Positions 49,514 through 62,021 of a stretch of DNA of 64,000 bases are shown in pieces (the stretch's first letter is position 1; each line of letters opens with the position of its first letter). The notes under the pieces were generated by a model. That model was not told the DNA's origin, did no database searches, and saw only the letters and a program-made list of their open reading frames with translations. Both the position numbers and the translations under genes were made by a program. Origin of the DNA: Penicillium oxalicum (Eukaryota; Ascomycota; Eurotiomycetes; Eurotiales; Aspergillaceae); the NCBI RefSeq assembly GCF_001723175.1, contig NC_064656.1:1178001-1242000 (forward strand), read 5' to 3'.

Positions 49514-49515
<2 letters not shown>

Positions 49516-49545
<30 letters not shown>
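49516..49545 (+). repeat. 30-base T homopolymer
   Basis: This uninterrupted T run is the longest homopolymer in the window. It could be the tail of an inserted retro-copy on the minus strand, but no body with a known family was found beside it. Confidence 0.9.
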
Positions 49546-49549
<4 letters not shown>

Positions 49550-50879
49550 CTTGAATGGGTGGTGAGATTGTCCTTTGCAGGAGATCTGCGGTAGGGTAGG
49601 AGGGTTGAAGACGCCCCCGGAGCAGCCGATTTACAACTAAGGTGCGGTGCGCGCGAGGCGATGGGGGGGGGAATGGTGATCCTGATGGTGGTCCTGCCCC
49701 GGCAGAGTACCCATCTGGCTGATCGTATAACCTCATGCCCGTGCTGGGAGAGGGATTTTCATTCCGGGTTGAAGGAAGACGACGAGGTCACTGGACGTGA
49801 GACTGATTCTCACGGAGGCGATGCGTGGTCTTTTTTTTCCTTTTCCTCTTTGTCCGTTGAAATTTTTGATCATGCAGCTTTTAGGCAGACATTCGACAGT
49901 GAGATCTTTTCTTGTCTTGTCTTTTTTTTACTTTAGGAACGTCATTGTCTGATGAGATGATGAGGGTAATAGGTACGAGGCTATAATGCCGTGATCTCTC
50001 TACCCACACTCTCCAGGTCGGCTGTCAAGGTCCAAGAGAGAGTTTCCGGAGTGCCGGGGCCCTGGCTCCTTGACAGCCCTCGTACGAAAGTTCAGTTGCT
50101 CTCCGACAGCCAAGTGCAGGACAGTACAACCTCACAATCGTACCTCCCGTCCAGTCCAGTCCAGCCCGATTTCCCCCCACGATCTCCCTCTTTACTCCGG
50201 ACTTGGGGGGGGAAGGAAATACATTCGTCGGGTTAGGTCAAGGACGGGCGATCCCTTTTTCTCTTTTTTTTTTTTCTTTTTTTCTCTCTTCTCAATTGAA
50301 TCCCCCCGGTAGCGAGTCAGCCTCGTAGCTCAATCACCGATAGATACGATTATGCATTATTAGCAAACTCGGTTTCTCATCACCGTGAGCCCATCTGTTA
50401 TTTATTCTGGGGGAGGGAAATCATGATCACCTATCGTGTCGAGGTATTATTCGTATTATTCTTTTTTATCCCTCACTCCGAATCCACCCACTTCCACTCC
50501 CCCAGCCTATTTTCCCACTAGGGCTTGACCCATCCCTCTTGGCTCGCACTATGCAGCCGTGTACCTACGTTAGCGGCAAAATGTGGGATACACCCGGTGG
50601 GAAAAACCCCCCCACGCCAGATGTACACTGTATGAGCTCTCTCTCTCTGGCCTTTTTAATTGGATTTCCTCCGTCAAGCTTGATTTGATCCAATGGGCCT
50701 ACGAGGTAGGTATCCCGTTCTGAGGCTCTTCGTACACCGAGGGCATGTACATTGACCAATTGAAATGGAGTTTTGGATTTCACACGCGAGTCAGGAACAG
50801 GAGTCTCGGTGAGTCGATGCAAAATCCTCCACTCCGTTCAATGTCTGCCCTCTCTGCATAGATTGCAGTGCTGTCGAAC

Positions 50880-50923
50880 GAAGGAAAAAAGAGAAAGAGA
50901 GAGAGAGAGAGAGAAAGAGAGGG
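50880..50923 (+). repeat. 44-base polypurine / GA microsatellite
   Basis: Only A and G occur for 44 bases with a central run of GA dinucleotides. It is followed by a GTGTGCGCGCG alternating stretch. Confidence 0.85.
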
Positions 50924-51949
50924 TGCGTGAGGGTGTATGTGTGCGCGCGTGGATGGGTGTCCGAATTGGGAAGAATCCCATTCGAGGCCGGATGGGTCCA
51001 AGTTCGACCTTCACCGGTGGGCCAGAGAAGCCTCGTGCAGGAAACAAGAAGGGGAAGACAAGAGGCGTCCAAAAAGGGAAAATTGAAAAAGAATTCTTTT
51101 TTTGAAAAGAAAAAAAGGGGAAAAAAAAAAAAGAAAAGCGAGATACGCGCCCCACAGGACGATCGCCCTGCCAAATCGTCGCTGCCGGTGCTTGGCTGAC
51201 GCGAGGTGGTTTCTTTTGGTTTGGTGTTTGTGGTCCTTTGACACGGGAGTACCTCGTCTAGTGTCGGTCGTGTGGGCTTCAGAGTGGACTCTGCTCTGGA
51301 GAGGATTATTCCAATGAGCTTCTCCAAGGAACAGAGTCCCTGGGTCGCACCCAGGTCCAGGACTACCGAAAAGACCGAGTACGTCCTTGAACGAATAAAG
51401 AGGAGGCGATCGGGACAAGTTGACCGACTCATTGGTCCATGAATGTCAAGAGTAATTTTGGGTTGTGAGATCCTCCTCTCACCGAACAGAGACACTGACA
51501 CAGCGACGGGTCAACGGGAGGGTTCGCAAGGCGTGCATCGGTCTGGCAAGTCCGAGGCCGAATGGGTACGCCTGTTGCCCGTTTGGGGAAGGGAAGAACC
51601 ATCGTGAGGCATTTTTGATCGGGGCGTTTCCGTGTAGCCCGTGCAGGAAGGGCGGTCGCATGGCACTACGACGGCTTGGGGGAGATGCACCGGGATGTGC
51701 ATGACGCTGCATCAAGTCCCGTACGAGGCGGAAATCAATCGGTGAGACCAAGGATGGCAAACCCCCGGACCGAGTTGGATCTACGGGGCGAGGCCATTCA
51801 GAAACACAAACTACACAGATATATAAAAGCTGTGAATCTTGACTACAGAGTGAACGATGAACAAGAACGAGCGTACGGTGCCGAGACCACACCACTCGAG
51901 CCTTGTCGGCTAATTTAGCCCCAGACCTCCTGCCATCGTCCCCCCGGGG

Positions 51950-51968
51950 GGCGCGCGTAACGCGCGCC
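51950..51968. repeat. 19-bp near-perfect GC palindrome
   Basis: GGCGCGCGT-A-ACGCGCGCC has nine-base arms around one central base. A shorter relative, CGCGT-G-ACGCG, lies at 53,002-53,012. It could be a protein-binding site, but no function is assigned. Confidence 0.85.
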
Positions 51969-52251
51969 AGGCTGTTAGATGGATCGGAGACTAAACCTGA
52001 AGCTTACTGCCACATGAAGACGAACGGTATATCCTTTCCACCACTCAGAGATTCTGTATGCAGACGTATTATAGGGCACCCTATCTGGAGGTAAAGCTTG
52101 TGTGTTCAGGACGTGTCGGAAATGACTTTGACAGGCTCTGGATGTTCGGGTCTCTTGGAGAGATGGACCTAAACGATTGCTCAACGGAGTGCACTCTTGG
52201 AGAAACCAGTTCAATCTGTGAATTCGGACCTGCATCACCTCGACTCGGGTG

Positions 52252-52269
52252 TCTCTCTCTCTCTCTCTC
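52252..52269 (+). repeat. TC microsatellite, nine copies
   Basis: This is a pure TC dinucleotide repeat in non-coding sequence. Confidence 0.85.
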
Positions 52270-52300
52270 AGCCATCTAGTCCACAAGAACAGCAACAAGT

Positions 52301-55300
52301 GAGAATCTTCCCAGTTGTATGTCGTTGTCTACTTAGTCACACCGTGCTCCCGAGTCTCCAATATCGAACTGCAACTCGATCCTTGGAACCAAGCCGATAG
52401 ATGAAACAAGCCCGTTGTAACTTGAACCTCCCCTCCCCTCCCCCCCCCCTTTCTCTTTCCCCCAAACACACCCAAATGTATACACTCCCTGTCCAGACAG
52501 GTGCCCAGACAAGAACTCAGCGGCTGTTTTCTCAGTGACAAGAACCACGCCGCACCCGGTGCACCCGGTGATCCATGCGTCCCAAGTCCCAAGGTTTGTG
52601 CCCCGGTCCCTCGTTTGAAAAACTCGCGGGTTCGTCTCATTCGCTCGGCCCCGACCAGGGATCGACAAAGGTGGTCAAGTGGCCAAAGTATCGGTGAAGG
52701 AGATCCATCCGCCAAAGTGGACACAGGGAGGGGGAGCTCCTGTACTAGTCTTGGATCACGGAGCTCTGTATCTGCCGTAATGGGTAGGTGTATGGTTGAA
52801 AAAGGTCGTTGCTTGGATTTTTTTGGGAGCTGCACATGTTGCACATTACAGGATGATGGGATACTCTGTTGAGATTCCGGGCAATAATGTCTTTCCAGAA
52901 GTAACGTGCGGTTGGTGTATATTTTACTGTCGGATATTCCAACTAGAGAGTGTACCTGGTAGTAAACTGGAGTGACGCTGTACTGCCCGGAGCTTTCTGC
53001 TCGCGTGACGCGGGCGCCGGGGGGGGGGGGAGGAATTGTCAGAAGCAAAGCTTCTTCTATTGGGGAAAGCGTGGGGAGAGCAGGAGGAGGAGAAACTATG
53101 ACGGGATCTGATCTGCACGGCACGGCACTGCACGGTATAGCATGTTCCCTAAATCCGACGCAACAGTAGATCTCCATGTTCTTGATTGCGGACAACTTCA
53201 ATTGTGGGTGTGCTGCGTGGGCGTCAGACCCAATCCTCCTGCCAAGAAAGGCACAAACCTGGGCGTGTGAGTATGCAAGGGGGACGAGCTTTGGGCGTGT
53301 GATACTAATGTAAAGCCTAGCTGTAGTATGAGTGGTACCGTAATGAATATCCCTTTTGATTCATAGATGGGACTATACTAGTACAGTAGTATTTTTTTCA
53401 TCTGATCAGGTGCTGGTAATTCATCAACATGGCAAGGTCGTCAATTCTAGGCCCGAGCCCGCCAGGCCCAGTTATATTGACTCAACTTCCAACATTTCAA
53501 CCCCCCCCTTCGGTATTCATACTTCCCGGGTGCCAAAGTCCCCGATCAAAGTCAACGCAATATACATCCCATCAACCAATCACCGCGGCGTCCGTTTGCT
53601 TTGAGACATTAAAATGATTTGGCTCTCTGGGCGTGTGGCTTGCAGCTAGAGGCAGGGATTCGACCGGATTGGCTTGGCACCGTCTGGTGTCAGTGTCTGG
53701 GTCTTGGTAGTTGAGTCTTGGCCGGAGATCAAGATCAATGAATTTCGGATTAAATGGCCGCTGGTGCATGTGATGCCATGAGAATATACATCTGGTCATC
53801 TGGTCATCCACAGATATCCCTGACCCGTTCTATATCATATGGCGCGATGCATTGCGATTTAGCCTATTCTTAATAGGCACTAGATTTTGTAGTCTGTTCC
53901 ATCTAGATGAAGCAGACTTCAATCTGTACCTAGCAGGATGCACTGGGCAACTCATTCGATTGGGGAGGGGGTGTCCTATCACTAGGCTGGATGTGAAGGA
54001 CTCGTTATTTTTACTTTTACTAGTATTCAAATTAGATATCCTCAGTCAAATATCTCAGAAAACGACAGATGACTAGAGACAGTAGTACCAGATACGGATG
54101 ACTCAGAAGGGGTACTCTATAAGAGTTCGCGACGAGGTACCACCGCTGCTAGCGTGGTACTGCCATCCACAGTCTACCCAGAGCTACGACGCTGATCACT
54201 CGTTGGAGAGCAATATGGAGACCTACGGTGTGAGCTTCCAATTTTTCAAGGACAGAGATGAATCCCTCGTATGATTGGCCATGCGGGGGGGAAGGGGGGG
54301 GGGGGTTCGGTGGGTGGGTCTTCGTTTTGAGCGTGGTCGATATTTGAGGCTCGTACTGCTTGTCGCTTGGAAACCAAGCTGCAGATGAATCCCCCCCCCC
54401 AAACATGACATCAAATTCGATGACAACGTCATTGATAAGCTTGGAAAACCGCAGTTCTTGCAAAGGGAAACAACCACAAAAAAAACAAGAGAGGGAACTT
54501 CCATGCCCAACCAACAGCGTATCTCCTCCGGGTGAAGATTAGTGGACGGGGTTGTTGATTCTTCTAGATTTGGCCCCCCTTCCCCTCCAACCTCTCCCCG
54601 GTGCCCCAGCCCGTCCAGGTCTGACTCCAGTCCAGAGTGGATACCGTATTACATATCGATTATGGAGGGATGGGAGTGGCCTTGAATTCCATCCAGTGAC
54701 AAGGGCATTCCGCGGTGGTCCGTCGAAGAATACCAGGCTGGGGGAGGGAGTGGTACAGTGGTAGACACTGAATCCGTAGCCATGGGTGGTAGATGAGGTT
54801 CAGATCCTGCGTTGACCTTGTCGTCATCGCAACATATTTGTACCTTGGTCCAGAGGGAGGCACAGTACTTCTCCGAGTACATCTGGGTATTACAGTAGTA
54901 CCCATTTTCCTCCTGTCATATCTCGAATTCGGTGTGGCCCTACAACTGATCCCACGTGAGACACTCGACACTCGATACTGGACGACTGTGGACGGACAGG
55001 CCCCAGAAGACCCAAAGGAACCAGCGACCCTCAATCGGCTGGGCCCGACCTCGTCTCGGCCCATCCAAGGGTGTGCCCTCCAACCTCGGCACACAAAACT
55101 TTTCGGGGAGAGACACAGAGAGCCATGGACGGGAACACCTTAGCTGGGAAAGATACCCCGACGGAGATGCCGGGAATCCCGTGACGGGGGAAGAATAAGA
55201 ATCCCATCGAAAGGTCTTCGGCATTGACCGATCGGAATGCCGAGTCCTCTCGCAGACGCCCCGGAGACCCCAACTGGGGCCGATGCGGCCACGCGGCAGA

Positions 55301-58300
55301 GCGGACAAATCGGCACCCGATTCTGTTGGCTGCTGAATTGGGGACCGTCCTCGAATCCCTCGGTCGCAGGACAGAGGACGATCGTGGGATTGAAGTGACC
55401 AAAGTTGTAGTCATCCATGCCTACATACTGTACCACCCTTGTGCCAGTCATCATTGTCCTATTGGAGTCTGGATACTGGATACCCAGAATTCGACTGTTC
55501 GAACAGTCTGCATGTCCCTGTTGCCCCCACACCGCTCCTACTGTACTGTAGAACGCTGCGTCGTCCATACCTTTTTGAACATGAGGCTTTTATCTCCCGC
55601 CCCATTTTGCTCGCGTACTGGAGCCGTGCCATCCGATCCGGTCAGCGATCAGGGACTCTTCGCGAACGGGGAGGCTGGCACTGGAGCTTTGTCTCTGGCG
55701 TTTTTGCGAATTTACGTAGTCTGAGCTGCTGTCGTCTTTCAACCGCGATTCCACGCCCGACTCAACAGACCGTCGACTAAACTTGGAGATAAGGCTCTAC
55801 CGAGAAATCAACTCCTCTCACGCGACCACCGCAGTGACCGCCGATGTTCTGCCGAGCACTCACGTGATCAGTTCTCTCACTCACTCTCTGTATGTGAAAC
55901 GCCTCGACACGGCCGACTCGCGCAGATGAATGTGTGCACTCCCCCTCCTTCTGGAGTAGACAGTGACACTCGCGAGCTCACAGTCCTCACTTCGAGCGAA
56001 CGTGAGACAATCCCGCATCTTGATACGTAGAGATAGTTCGTGTAGTTAGGGACAGCAGTTGATGTGAGTTGTTCATCTAGTGGGAGGATATCGGAACCTG
56101 TCCGTCCTCTCTCTCCAGCTTGCGCGTGCCAGAGATGTGATAATTCCTGCACTTTACGTATTTAATTTCAGGTCAAATCCTCATGCATTTGTTTTTCAAA
56201 TGAGAACCACCCCGATCGCCGAGTCTTCCCCCCCCCCCGGCCGAGGTAGCGTCGAGACTGGAGAGTAGTCGAGATAGATATCCATATGTTCCTCCTACGT
56301 AGCATTGAAGATTTCCATTAGTAATTAACGTCTATAATATATTCACACCGCTACGAATCACCTTTTCCCCCCTGGGGGGGGGGGCGGCCCTTTGACTCTT
56401 CTGCCGGATCAAACACACCTCGTCCAGAGTACAATCCCACGAAAATCATCATGAAAAACAAGATCCCAGGTCACCCGCCGGGCAGCCGCGGGGGAACGGA
56501 ATAGGGAAATGCCAACATGGCAGACCCGTTGCCTTCTTCCCCCAAAACAGGAAAAACATAAACAGATCCCCCCCCGATAGAGACGAGGAGAACATGTATG
56601 ACGATGTATGTCCAATCCGCCCACTTCTACTTGTCGGACTACAAATGCTACAGTACTGGTGTCTGATGACAGCAATCTCGAGTCCTTTGGCGGGAGAAAG
56701 GAAGAAGGGAAAAAAAAAAAAACACACACATACACATAAACAATCAACACACATCTTTCGAACTTTACCCCTGACACGATGGAGATCGATTGGGGGTATG
56801 AATGATCCAATCACATCTCCCCATTGACATTCCTGCCAGCCACATGCTCCAGGAACATTACCGAATCCGGACTAGTCATCTACACTAGTCTAGGTACACT
56901 CTGCAGTAGTCAAGAACTAAACATGCATTTTACCCCTTTTTTTTTCTCTAAATTTCATTATTTTTCTTGTTTTTGACTCTTTTTTTTTCTCTCTTTTCTT
57001 GGCTGGGTTTTCCTTCCCTCTACCACTGGGAAATTGGGAATTCTCGTGGCCTTGGAATCCTTGATCGTCAGGAGAGCAGGGTAAATTGCATGAACTCAAA
57101 AAGCTGATCATCGACGATTTCCTTTCCCTTGTGCGATGTGTGAAACTGCAAACTGCGAGCTGTTGGTGGGTTTCTGGCTGCGTTTGGGGCTGAAGATTGG
57201 ATGGGTCGAGGAGATGGGGGTGGGGGGAGCTTCCATCTCCTCCTGCAGACAGGTTGCGAGGTACTATAATGGAATACCTAATTTGGTTCTTAGCCTTTAA
57301 AAGGTAAGATAGGTAAATCTCTCGCGGTCGGTAGCTTTGAGAACGTGACCTGGATGGATGAAACCTCATGTACACCTGGTGCCGTAGGATGCGATTTATC
57401 AACACGTACAGGATTCCATTTTTGGTCTCGATGGCGTCCGACACTAGTCCGGAATCGTACAGCTGTGACGGAGCTTCTCCAGCTTGGGCGGGGACCTGAG
57501 CTCCTGGAGCTGCAGGTGGCTGCACCTCATTAGCTCCTAGCTCCTCGCTCCTCGCGCCTCGTCCGAGTCCTGGTACTACCTGGTCCTCCTCCTACTGCGA
57601 GCAGGAGCTGGTCAGCCTCGGACCAGATCAAAGTTAGTTTTTTATGATGCGGGTGCATGGGATGTTTGTCAGGCATCCTGCTCACTCTCTCTCTCGCTCA
57701 GTTGGGGGCATAATGAGTGTCGAAGCTTGGTCCACACACTGCTTGCTGAACCACGAATATCTCCAGTATGACAGTCTTTCTCGCATGAGAGGACGGACTA
57801 TGATTCAGTCCTTTTGGGGGAGAGGATCGCCAAAAAAAAAACGAGTCGAAAATTGACAAGAAAAGGCATCTCTTCAACGGGATCAACTCAGGGTGTACCA
57901 GCCTGAGCATCATCGTCATCTTCATACTTTGGGGCTTGTTGGCTGGACTGTAGATCTACGATGGGCCAGCCAGGTCAGACAGGGTGGGGGGAAGGGGGGA
58001 TGAGAGAAAGAGGGAGAGTGTGAAAACAGAGAGAGACCGATGTCTGTCCAACATCCATCTTGATGGCGTCATGGCATTCCTTCGTGTACGATTCCACCGG
58101 AGTTTCCTGTACTTGATTATGATCGATACTAGCCGAAAGCATCTCATCCCGCTTGCGTTGGACTTTGGTCGGCGCGGAAACACCCGCGACCACGCAATGT
58201 AATTTGAGGGCACTCGCGTCGACTTTAATGGATATTAAACAGTACGTAAGAATTTTTACAAATGTTGCCCATACATTCATCGCTGTAAGTGTCAACTCCA

Positions 58301-58750
58301 CGGTACAATCCTGTAGCTTGATCTTGCCTCGCATCGACCTCGTGACCACAAACCAAGACACATCTCCAGATCATCGATAGATTGCTACGCTCCACGGGGA
58401 GGAGAGAACTGGAGTGCTGCACGAATCTCTGCTCCCCCCACACTCAACATTGACTATTGGAGTATATTCCAGGCACGGCAGGTTCCCCGATTTAGTATTC
58501 GTCATGTCCCTCATTGGCATGGATCGACCTGGCCGGTGTATATTCCAGTCCGGCTGTCCATATACCGGAGTGCAATTTCGTGTGAATTCATGTGCCACTT
58601 TAAGCCAGATAGACCTTCACGCGGGTGCCCCTCAGGACGGGAAGATAGAGGGACACTCAAGTGGATAAAATGCGCTTGGCATAAATATCAATCCCGAGAT
58701 GTAGGAATTCATTGTGAACAACATAGGTGCGGATTTGGTGTTCACTGACC
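52301..58750. other. Gene-poor region, part 4
   Basis: No supported gene. C-runs and G-runs of 8-12 recur (for example near 52,440, 53,021, 54,296, 54,390 and 56,373). The longest open frames (290 codons at 52,329-53,201, minus) read as low-complexity Pro/Ser/Arg text without domain motifs. Confidence 0.5.
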
Positions 58751-61700
58751 GGTCACACTACAAAGATGAATGACTGCAGATCCGGCCGGGGTCAAAGCTG
58801 TATACTATTCTCATATTTGAGTCGGCTTCTAAAGCTCCATCTCAATCGATGCACTGATGCAGTTGTACAATTCCTGAGCAGTGAATAATCTACATTCATC
58901 GATTAAAAAGCCATCAAAAACTTTCCCATAATTGAAGGACCTTCTCACCGATGATCATTTGAAGGGGTGACTTTGATACTCCCCCCAACGTAGACATGCC
59001 GATATAGATGTAGCAAATTATACAGATTGAACCAGTTACCTCTAATGAGCCGAGTTGTACCTTAGACTGACGTATGATTAGATAGCAACCTTGATATCTT
59101 ACACTCTCTCATTCACTCCAATTTGGCAATTTTTCTCTGCAAACCCGCCTCCAAATGAACTCATCCCGATTCATCATTTCAAGCCATCGCAATTGAATGG
59201 CCACACTAATCACCCTCGATGAACAACGCATTGCTTCATTTGATCACAATCTCAGAACCCCTCGAGCTCCAGTTTCATTGGCGTCTACCAGCTACCTACA
59301 AGGTGTACGTCAGTAGCCACCTCTGAACCCTCCTTTGGGAAAGTCGGCGCTCTCTCCATCTAGCTGGCCACATCCATGCTACAACAGGAATCATTCTCAC
59401 GAGTCTAGAGGAGCCAGCGTCGTATCTGTCTCACTCACAGTCAATTTTACAGAACACATTCGATATGCTTGAGCAAGCTTTCAGACAGCGCTGAATGTGA
59501 AATGATATTGATGCTTGAAATATATTCTTTTGCAGCGTTTCGTTGGATATACTGTCACGTTCGATGATCCTTTTCACAGGTGTCAGTGGAATTGCAGTCC
59601 AGGACTGACTCAACCCGGGATTGCGGTGTGGACCAAGCTGATGTAGCTCCCACTTGGACTGGTTACCTCTTCAGCTTTATCTTGTCCAAGAATGGTGACT
59701 AGTGTGAGATGAAAAATATAGCTGACTTGATGCAACCTTGATTGCAACAGTGTATCACGTAGTCCAGCAGACGTACATGAAATTATGTGTGATCCAACAC
59801 CGACTATACCCTCCATGCAGCGCATCTATTACTCACATTAAATAGTCTCCCGCATCGATAGGTTCTCTTGGCTGTGACAAACCCTTTTCTTGAACTGGAC
59901 ATATCTCTAACACTTTTGTCGAATACTCAATCTTCACACTCTTGTACCACCACCTGTAGTTGAGCACTCTACCCAGAACTGAAAAGTCAGCAGACATGGA
60001 TCATCTGGGCACTGACTGTAACCCGTAAGGTCTCTACCCCGTTTATCACCAGTTTAATGCCGTTCTCCACAACCTCTTACATTGATACAGGACTTTTTTT
60101 TAATGTGCGACTATCATGGCTATATTCTATTCTGTCCTGAGTCTTGGCGCCAATGTTTCCTCCGCCTCCGGCGCCGAGTGAGGATTTGCATCGACATGGA
60201 CGATGTATTCATCTTGGCTGTGCGACGTGGTGCTACGCTGTGATTGGATTCCGTGCTTGTGAAAAAAACACACTCGTCGGCTGTACGCGTGTGTCTGTGT
60301 AAGTTCAGAGTTCAATAGTTTGGTTACTGTATGGACACTGGTCCTATCGGAGGATAAATCGTGCAATGAATGCGCTTTGCCGTGCGCTCGGTTTGGTCGG
60401 TATCCCGATTGTGTTTTATTTTGTTTTGTTCTATTTTCTTTTCTATTCTTTTCTTTGCAGGGGCAGTATCTGTCTGGTCAGACTATTCAGTCTCAGTCTT
60501 GGACAGGGATCTTTCTTGGCATCATGGCTGATCTCTTGGTCTGCGAGTCTTGCCCTTGAAGCAAGGGCCGCTTTTCAATCTCGAGCTCGTACCCTATTTC
60601 CTAATGATGGTGATAGGTAGATTCTCGGCTTATCTGCACCCCTGGCTTTGAATCAATGGAAGTAGACCTATCCCGTGGTAGTCGTGGAACTCAAAATTCT
60701 ATTGAGAAGTAGCGTAATACACGATTACATTGCGAGGATGACGGGATGTTTGCCTTGTGCCTTCCAATCTAATTCGGAGCTCTGGTGTGCCAATCGATGA
60801 GATATGTATACATTCCGACTGAGACACGATCCCTTCCCTTCCCTCCGGTCCCTCTCCTCTCCTCTCCTCCTCCACCCCCTTTCTCCGTGAATATGCCAAG
60901 AGAACCTTGGAAGATGCACTTGATAGGAGACTCCTTATCGAAGATGCCCGTATATGCCATGCATGTCAATCTCAGAGCGAGACTTTCGCGGTGCAGGCGA
61001 ATTATTGTCTTGGCATGAGCCGTGCATGGCAGGAGGGGGGGAGCCTTCACTCGCGTCGGTCTCTGATATGTGTCTTTGCGCGTGTGCGTACACACTGCAT
61101 CGATATAGTACGCATGGATCTGGTCGAGATGTGTTGAGGCTCCTTTTGTTTACTTTCTTGGATTTTTCTCCGTTATTGTGATATAGTGTGGTGTATATGG
61201 ATGTCACAGGTCTGGTCTTCTCAGGAATTGGGGTAGTTTTATCACGTAGGCCAACTCGCCGGTTTAAACCGTGCAAGAAAGCGAAGCGTAGGAGCAATTT
61301 GATGTATACTCTGTACTTTGTAGTAGTGAAGGCTAGGAAGGTACCTAGGTCTACGGGGCTCATACTCGCAATGGAGGGGAAATAACATCCGAACTAAAAC
61401 AGATCGGCAAGGAGGGTGCTTTATGTCTTGAGACAAAGGTCGAGTAGGGTCTAGGAGGGGAGGGCTCACGCATCTCAGGCCGATTCTCTCACCATCAGGG
61501 ATTGATTTTTTGAGAGTCGTGCAAACAAACAAGGTCATTGCATCATGGTGTTGTATTTCCTCGAGAATGTCTTGTGGCACGTGGATCAGGCTGGGAATGG
61601 AATGTGTTATGATGACACCCTCTCGCGCTGTGTGGGCACACACACACGCAGATTCGAAAGTGGACTCAGAAAGTGTCAGGGAAGTCGAGGCCTAATGAGC

Positions 61701-62021
61701 CAGCTCTCAATGTGTAGTAATCCAGATGATACTTGCGAGGAATGTGAAATGGCCAGGAGTGACATGCCTCAACTGAGAGAGTCTCGAACCTCAAAACATT
61801 CGTGCTGCTGACCACTGAAAACTCAATGAGAATGGAAGTTTTGGGATTCCCACGTGCTGTTGCAAGACGCAAGTGTGCAACATGTACTCTCTAGTGTCTA
61901 CATGGCCGGGGGAACATTCCTCGCTGAAATAAAAGGTTATGCATAACCAGGCCGGACAGCTCGATCCACTTGCGGCCCACCTTAGACATTTACCTAGACT
62001 TGACTTGTGGTATCATCCAAC
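58751..62021. other. Gene-poor region, part 5
   Basis: Sequence here is less repetitive and more ordinary in composition. A two-exon frame of 78 codons at 59,197-59,494 is the best coding candidate and is described as a finding. Otherwise nothing is supported, and the last part is the 3' flank of the metallo-beta-lactamase gene. Confidence 0.45.

Larger units (their letters stand above)
46501..52300. other. Gene-poor region, part 3 (densest in simple repeats)
   Basis: No supported gene. It contains CT tracts at 48,254 and 52,252, a 30-base T run at 49,516, a three-copy hexamer (CAGGAA at 49,354), a purine tract at 50,880 and a GC palindrome at 51,950. Frames of up to about 236 codons cross these tracts and are compositional artefacts. 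Confidence 0.5.

Noticed and set aside
49516..49545. Poly-T run as the tail of a LINE or processed pseudogene
   Set aside because: No target-site duplication or recognisable reverse-transcriptase or cDNA body was seen next to it.
50791..51501. 236-codon minus-strand frame with hydrophobic stretches
   Set aside because: The Phe/Leu/Ser runs come from purine and A-rich tracts on the plus strand. It is compositional, not a membrane protein.
52329..53201. 290-codon minus-strand frame
   Set aside because: The translation runs through poly-Pro, CT repeats and GC palindrome sequence, shows no motif and has codon use unlike the real genes.
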